From NCBI GenBank assembly GCA_019246575.1, contig JAFAQG010000186.1, forward strand, positions 1 through 7,597: DNA of 7,597 nt, given 5' to 3'. Position 1 is the first letter of the stretch; each line of letters starts with the position of its first letter. Below, piece by piece: positions 4,610 through 7,597 of this stretch. Made by a program: the position numbers and the translations under genes. The stretch is from Acidobacteriaceae bacterium. GTDB lineage: Bacteria > Acidobacteriota > Terriglobia > Bryobacterales > Bryobacteraceae. The notes under the pieces are model-generated. The model saw nothing but the letters and a program-made list of their open reading frames with translations, was not told where the DNA came from and did not search any database.

Positions 4610-5602
4610 GTGTTGCCCACTGCAAAGATCAGTGCCATAGGGTGCTTCGTACCGCCCCATGTGCTCACAAACAACGACCTCTCGCGCATGGTTCAGACCA
4701 ACGACAATTGGATCGTCGAGAGAACGGGCATTCGTGAGCGCCACATAGCCGATAGCGGAGTTGCCACATCGGATATGGCCATTGCAGCCGCGGAGCGGGC
4801 GCTGAAACAGCGCGGTCTCGAAGCCGCCCAACTGGATGCCATTATCGTGTGCACGGTGACGCCCGACATGCTGTTCCCATCGACGGCATGCCTTGTGCAA
4901 CAGCGATTGGGAGCGACTACGTGCTGGGGATTCGACCTTCTGGCGGCGTGTTCCGGCTTCCTGTATGGGTTGACCGTTGCGGCTCATCTGGTCGCGGCCG
5001 GTACGCATCGAAGCGTTTTAGTCATCGGCGCGGATACTATGTCGCGGATCATTGATTACACCGATCGAGCTACCTGCATCCTCTTCGGTGATGCCGCGGG
5101 CGCTTTCCTGGTCGAAGCCGGAAGCGGAGAGGATGGAGGTTTTGTCGGCCATCTCAACGAGATCGACGGGTCAGGCGCGCAGTTTCTCAAGATGCCGGCC
5201 GGCGGGAGCCGGCTTCCCGCGAGCAACGAGACCGTGGCCAATCGCCTTCATTACGTCAAGCAGGAAGGTCAGCAGGTGTTCAAGTTTGCCGTTCGCAAGA
5301 TGTATGAGCTTTGCGACGCCGTTCTTCACCAACACGGCTATAGCGCCGCCGATGTCAAGCTACTGATCCCGCATCAGGCCAACAAGCGAATTATCACTGC
5401 AACCGCCGAGCGCCTTCACCTGCCCGAGGACCGCGTTGTCATTGATCTTGAAAAATACGGAAACACCACTGCCGCAACTATCCCGCTAGCCACACAAGAT
5501 GCAATTGAGCAAGGGCGGCTTCGAAACGGGGACCTGGTGTTGTTTGCCGCCGTCGGGGCAGGATACACGGCCGGCGCTATTTTGTGGCGCTGGAGCTATT
5601 AG
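4610..5602 (+). CDS. fabH: 3-oxoacyl-ACP synthase III (beta-ketoacyl-ACP synthase III)
   Basis: 330 aa, the usual length. The Cys-His-Asn triad is complete: Cys114 in AACSGF, His255 in IPHQAN and Asn285 in KYGNTTAATIP. Also present are NDNWIVERTGIRERH near the N-terminus, LFGDAAGA (159-165) and the C-terminal GAGYTAGAILWRW. The family condenses acetyl-CoA (or branched acyl-CoA) with malonyl-ACP to start fatty acid synthesis, in the cytosol. No other fab gene or acyl carrier protein is adjacent, so it is a stand-alone copy. It may be the housekeeping initiator or an accessory one; the sequence alone does not settle which. The start is GTG 4610 or TTG 4613: the GAGGA at 4603-4607 sits 2 nt before the GTG but 5 nt before the TTG, so TTG is slightly favoured. 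The end overlaps the convergent transglycosylase gene by 26 bp. Confidence 0.95.
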   Translation: MLPTAKISAIGCFVPPHVLTNNDLSRMVQTNDNWIVERTGIRERHIADSGVATSDMAIAAAERALKQRGLEAAQLDAIIVCTVTPDMLFPSTACLVQQRLGATTCWGFDLLAACSGFLYGLTVAAHLVAAGTHRSVLVIGADTMSRIIDYTDRATCILFGDAAGAFLVEAGSGEDGGFVGHLNEIDGSGAQFLKMPAGGSRLPASNETVANRLHYVKQEGQQVFKFAVRKMYELCDAVLHQHGYSAADVKLLIPHQANKRIITATAERLHLPEDRVVIDLEKYGNTTAATIPLATQDAIEQGRLRNGDLVLFAAVGAGYTAGAILWRWSY

Positions 5603-6248
5603 CAGTTCGCTTTGCCTCCGCGATCTGCTGCTTAGCGTATTCCCGGAGCACGCGCAGAATGTACTGCCTCGTTTCAGCATAAGGCGGTACGCCGTTGTAC
5701 TTGCTAACAGCGCCTGGTCCGGCATTGTAAGCGGCTAGAGCAAGCGCAGCATCGTTGTGGTACCGGAGTAACAGTTGACGGAGATACTTAGCGCCGCCAC
5801 TCGCGTTTTGTTGCACATCGGTTGCGGCAACACCGAGCTCGGCCGCGGTTCCCGGCATGAGTTGCATGAGGCCGACCGCTCCTTTCGGAGATACCGCAGC
5901 GGAATTCAGACCTGATTCAATCCTTGCGACACTTTGCACAAGTCCCGGCGGCAAGCCTTGTGAAAGCGCTGCCTCCCGAATCAGTTCTTCCGGCCTAATC
6001 GCGGCGCTCACGGCGGGCGATGCGGGCGCATCCGGCATCGGATCGGTGACGACTTCAATCTGCTCCACATTCGATGCGGCAAACTCCAGCGTGCCGGCCG
6101 CGGTCGTCAGAACGTAAGAAGATTCTGTGCGCGTATGGGCCTTCGCTTCGACCGAGAATCCAGTTGTGAGATGAAAGATCTCGCGGCCCCAGCAAAAGGG
6201 CGGAACGGTAAGGCAGATCGCAACCAAAGCACAACGGGTCAACAGCAT
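5577..6248 (-). CDS. Exported lytic transglycosylase (SLT domain)
   Basis: 223 aa. A signal peptide covers about residues 1-21 (LLTRCALVAICLTVPPFCWG). Residues 22-70 form a small beta-rich stretch (SYVLTTAAGTLEFAASNVEQIEVV), and a Pro/Ala linker (DAPASPAVSAA) leads to the SLT domain at about 86-205. The domain has the catalytic Glu111 in VARIESGLN, then GLMQLMPGTA, and LALAAYNAGPGAV with NGVPPYAETRQYILRV, all family 1 (Slt70/MltC-type) goose-lysozyme-like motifs. It should cleave peptidoglycan between MurNAc and GlcNAc with 1,6-anhydroMurNAc formation in the periplasm. The length suits a small stand-alone enzyme. The ATG directly follows the TGA of the upstream gene, which suggests translational coupling. 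Its 3' end overlaps fabH tail to tail. Anchoring is not evident: the cysteines of the signal peptide do not form a good lipobox. Confidence 0.92.
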   Translation of the reverse strand: MLLTRCALVAICLTVPPFCWGREIFHLTTGFSVEAKAHTRTESSYVLTTAAGTLEFAASNVEQIEVVTDPMPDAPASPAVSAAIRPEELIREAALSQGLPPGLVQSVARIESGLNSAAVSPKGAVGLMQLMPGTAAELGVAATDVQQNASGGAKYLRQLLLRYHNDAALALAAYNAGPGAVSKYNGVPPYAETRQYILRVLREYAKQQIAEAKRTANSSSATK

Positions 6249-6515
6249 TCAGCCACGCGATGAAAAACCTGAAGAGGCGAAGTGTGCCGGCGTTTCCTCT
6301 GTCGCTCGTTGGGAAGCGGCGTCACTGTCCAGAAGCAACAGTTCGTGTTCCAGCAGCGTTGACGAAACCAGCGTTTTGACAGCCGTCTCCGCAATGCTGC
6401 TGTGCTTGCCGTAGCGCGTCGTCAACAGGTCAGAAACGTCCTGAAGCTGCTTGCGAATACCTGATAGATACCTGACCATAGCAGCGTGTTCATCCCGGCT
6501 CAAAGGATACTGCAC
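6249..6515 (-). CDS. Small helical hypothetical protein, operon partner of the transglycosylase
   Basis: 88 aa from GTG 6515. An in-frame ATG at 6530 would give 93 aa, but it lies upstream of GGAGGA (6522-6527), which sits 6 nt before the GTG. The GTG is therefore the likelier start. The protein has no signal peptide or membrane segment. It is almost all helical: RDEHAAMVRYLSGIRKQLQDV, then SSIAETAVKTLVSSTLLEHELLLLD, and a polar disordered tail. I do not recognise the family. Its stop codon abuts the transglycosylase ATG, so the two are co-transcribed and probably coupled. A regulatory or cell-envelope link is inferred from context only. Confidence 0.7.
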   Translation of the reverse strand: MQYPLSRDEHAAMVRYLSGIRKQLQDVSDLLTTRYGKHSSIAETAVKTLVSSTLLEHELLLLDSDAASQRATEETPAHFASSGFSSRG

Positions 6516-6521
6516 GGCGCT

Positions 6522-6527
6522 TCCTCC
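6522..6527 (-). promoter_or_regulatory. Shine-Dalgarno inside the longest open frame, setting a GTG start
   Basis: GGAGGA followed by a 6-nt spacer and GTG (6515-6513). It overlaps the codons just after the in-frame ATG 6530, so that ATG cannot use it. The arrangement points to the shorter reading frame. Confidence 0.65.
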
Positions 6528-6533
6528 CATAGA

Positions 6534-6562
6534 TTTACAGTATGGGTTAAGAAGCCTATTTT
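6534..6562 (+). promoter_or_regulatory. Candidate sigma-70 promoter for thrC
   Basis: TTTACA (6534-6539, 5/6), a 17-nt spacer and TATTTT (6557-6562, 4/6) give a start near 6569 and a leader of about 85 nt. The spacing is ideal. The leader shows no clear hairpin or leader peptide. Confidence 0.45.
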
Positions 6563-6653
6563 TTCACACCTCTAAACTATTTACCATCCCAGGTTTTTAC
6601 CGTAAGCTCTATTACGCCGTACCTACGCAGACCTGGGTTGCGCGAGCGGTACC

Positions 6654-7597
6654 ATGGCGGCAGTTATGGGAAAACCTGCCGCACTGGTCTGCAGCCGTTG
6701 CCACGGCATCTTACCCGCTGATCTCCTTATAAATTTGTGCTCCTGCGGAGGCCCTCTTCTCGTGAAATACGACCTTCAGGCGATCCGGTCTGAGTGGAAA
6801 AAGGACAATCTCGCGAGCTCGCCTTCCGATATGTGGCGGTACTCCCCCGTGCTTCCGGCCGAAAGGAGCGAGGCCGTAACCCTTACGGAAGGCGGGACTC
6901 CGCTCGTGCGCTGCGGCTCCCTCGAGAACGTCCTGGGATTCGAAGACCTCTGGATCAAAGATGAGGGGCGCAATCCTACGGATTCGTTCAAAGCACGCGG
7001 CCTGTCCTGCGCGGTGACGATGGCGAAAAAGCTCGGCGTCGCCAAACTGGCGATTCCATCCGCCGGAAACGCGGGTGGAGCGCTAGCGGCTTACGCGGCC
7101 CGGGCCGGACTGGAAGCACATGTCTTCATGCCGTCCGACGTCCCGCAAGCGAATTTTCTGGAGTGCCAAGCATATTCGGCTCGGGTCACGCTTGTTGACG
7201 GGTTGATCAGCGATTGCGGTCGGATGCTCGGCGAACGTAAGGATCGCGAGGGCTGGTTCGAAGTCAGTACCCTGAAGGAGCCGTATCGCATTGAGGGTAA
7301 GAAGACGATGGGCTACGAGATCGCCGAGCAGTTCGGCTGGAGCCTGCCCGATGCCATTCTCTACCCCTGCGGCGGCGGCGTCGGCCTGATCGGGATGTGG
7401 AAGGCGTTCGCGGAGCTCGGGGAACTCGGCTGGATCGACAGCAAACGTCCGAAAATGATAGCGGTCCAGGCCAGGGGTTGCCAGCCAATCACGCGCGCTT
7501 TTGAAAACGATGCGCATGAGAGCGATCTGTGGCCGGGCGCCTATACCATCGCCAGCGGGCTCCGCGTGCCCAAGCCGCTCGGCGATGCCCTGGTTCA
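6654..7597 (+). CDS. thrC: Threonine synthase with N-terminal zinc ribbon (cut by window edge)
   Basis: 314 codons are visible, about three quarters of the family's usual length. Residues 13-35 form a zinc ribbon (CSRC at 13-16, then CSCGGPL from 29). After it come VKYDL, the segment TEGGTPLVR (78-86), the PLP-binding lysine Lys113 in NPTDSFKARG, SAGNAGGALAAYAARAG, and the glycine-rich phosphate loop PCGGGVGLIGMWKAF. The enzyme converts O-phosphohomoserine to threonine and phosphate, in the cytosol, as the last step of threonine synthesis. The start is ATG 6654; ATG 6666 is possible, and both keep the zinc ribbon. A stop at 6603 closes the frame upstream. The ribosome binding site is poor (GAGCGG). 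It is divergent from the transglycosylase operon; no other thr gene is in the window. The C-terminus is unseen. Confidence 0.93.
   Translation, partial: MAAVMGKPAALVCSRCHGILPADLLINLCSCGGPLLVKYDLQAIRSEWKKDNLASSPSDMWRYSPVLPAERSEAVTLTEGGTPLVRCGSLENVLGFEDLWIKDEGRNPTDSFKARGLSCAVTMAKKLGVAKLAIPSAGNAGGALAAYAARAGLEAHVFMPSDVPQANFLECQAYSARVTLVDGLISDCGRMLGERKDREGWFEVSTLKEPYRIEGKKTMGYEIAEQFGWSLPDAILYPCGGGVGLIGMWKAFAELGELGWIDSKRPKMIAVQARGCQPITRAFENDAHESDLWPGAYTIASGLRVPKPLGDALV

Noticed and set aside
6451..6732. Plus-strand 93-codon ORF
   Set aside because: It overlaps the minus-strand 88-aa gene and the thrC start in another frame, and its translation has no protein-like pattern.
6762..6764. GTG (VKYDL) as the thrC start
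   Set aside because: The open frame upstream encodes a convincing zinc ribbon (CSRC and CSCGGPL), so the start must be at 6654 or 6666.
7083..7517. Long minus-strand ORFs across the right end (also 6776-7045)
   Set aside because: They are antisense to thrC, whose frame carries the PLP-enzyme motifs.

Overview
The window looks like a stretch of an Acidobacteriota chromosome, perhaps from the Bryobacterales/Solibacter side. This is an inference. It rests on moderate GC and on three proteins that resemble lineage-restricted families I remember from that phylum: the XRE regulator, the 7-TM protein and the single-TM protein. No rRNA, tRNA, IS element or CRISPR array is visible. Conserved metabolic genes cut by the window edges flank the region: prephenate dehydratase (pheA, left, minus strand) and threonine synthase (thrC, right, plus strand). 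The interior holds regulatory, secreted and hypothetical genes.

Layout. 1-155: 5' end of pheA (-). 156-455: divergent control region with a TTGACA-type promoter and two stem-loops on the pheA side, and a perfect 20-bp palindrome overlapping a candidate promoter for the next gene. 456-1238: XRE regulator with a degenerate LexA/S24-like C-terminal domain (+). 1195-1653 (up to 1707): orphan hypothetical protein (-), overlapping the regulator tail to tail. 1849-2205: small secreted protein built from four near-identical repeats carrying the 13-residue block ADTWPMPDPDDGS (+). 2362-3162 and 3264-3791: 7-TM protein and single-TM helical protein (+), probably co-transcribed. 3779-4525: SprT-like zinc metallopeptidase (-). 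4610-5602: FabH-type ketosynthase III (+). 5577-6248 and 6249-6515: exported lytic transglycosylase and a small helical protein (-), a two-gene operon. 6654-7597: thrC (+), preceded by a plausible sigma-70 promoter.

How the genes may work together. Only the transglycosylase pair (stop and start abutting) and the two membrane-protein genes look like operons. The other genes are single units arranged head to head or tail to tail, and all three convergent pairs overlap by 13-44 bp. The item most worth follow-up is the repeat peptide gene at 1849-2205. It has a strong Shine-Dalgarno and a signal peptide. Each repeat also repeats the end of the signal peptide (V-x-A before D), so the product looks like a polyprotein of four identical short acidic, Trp/Pro-rich peptides. 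The 13-residue core varies only at synonymous sites. A precursor of several secreted peptide copies (signal, RiPP-like or metal-binding) fits, but no processing enzyme or receptor can be assigned from sequence alone.
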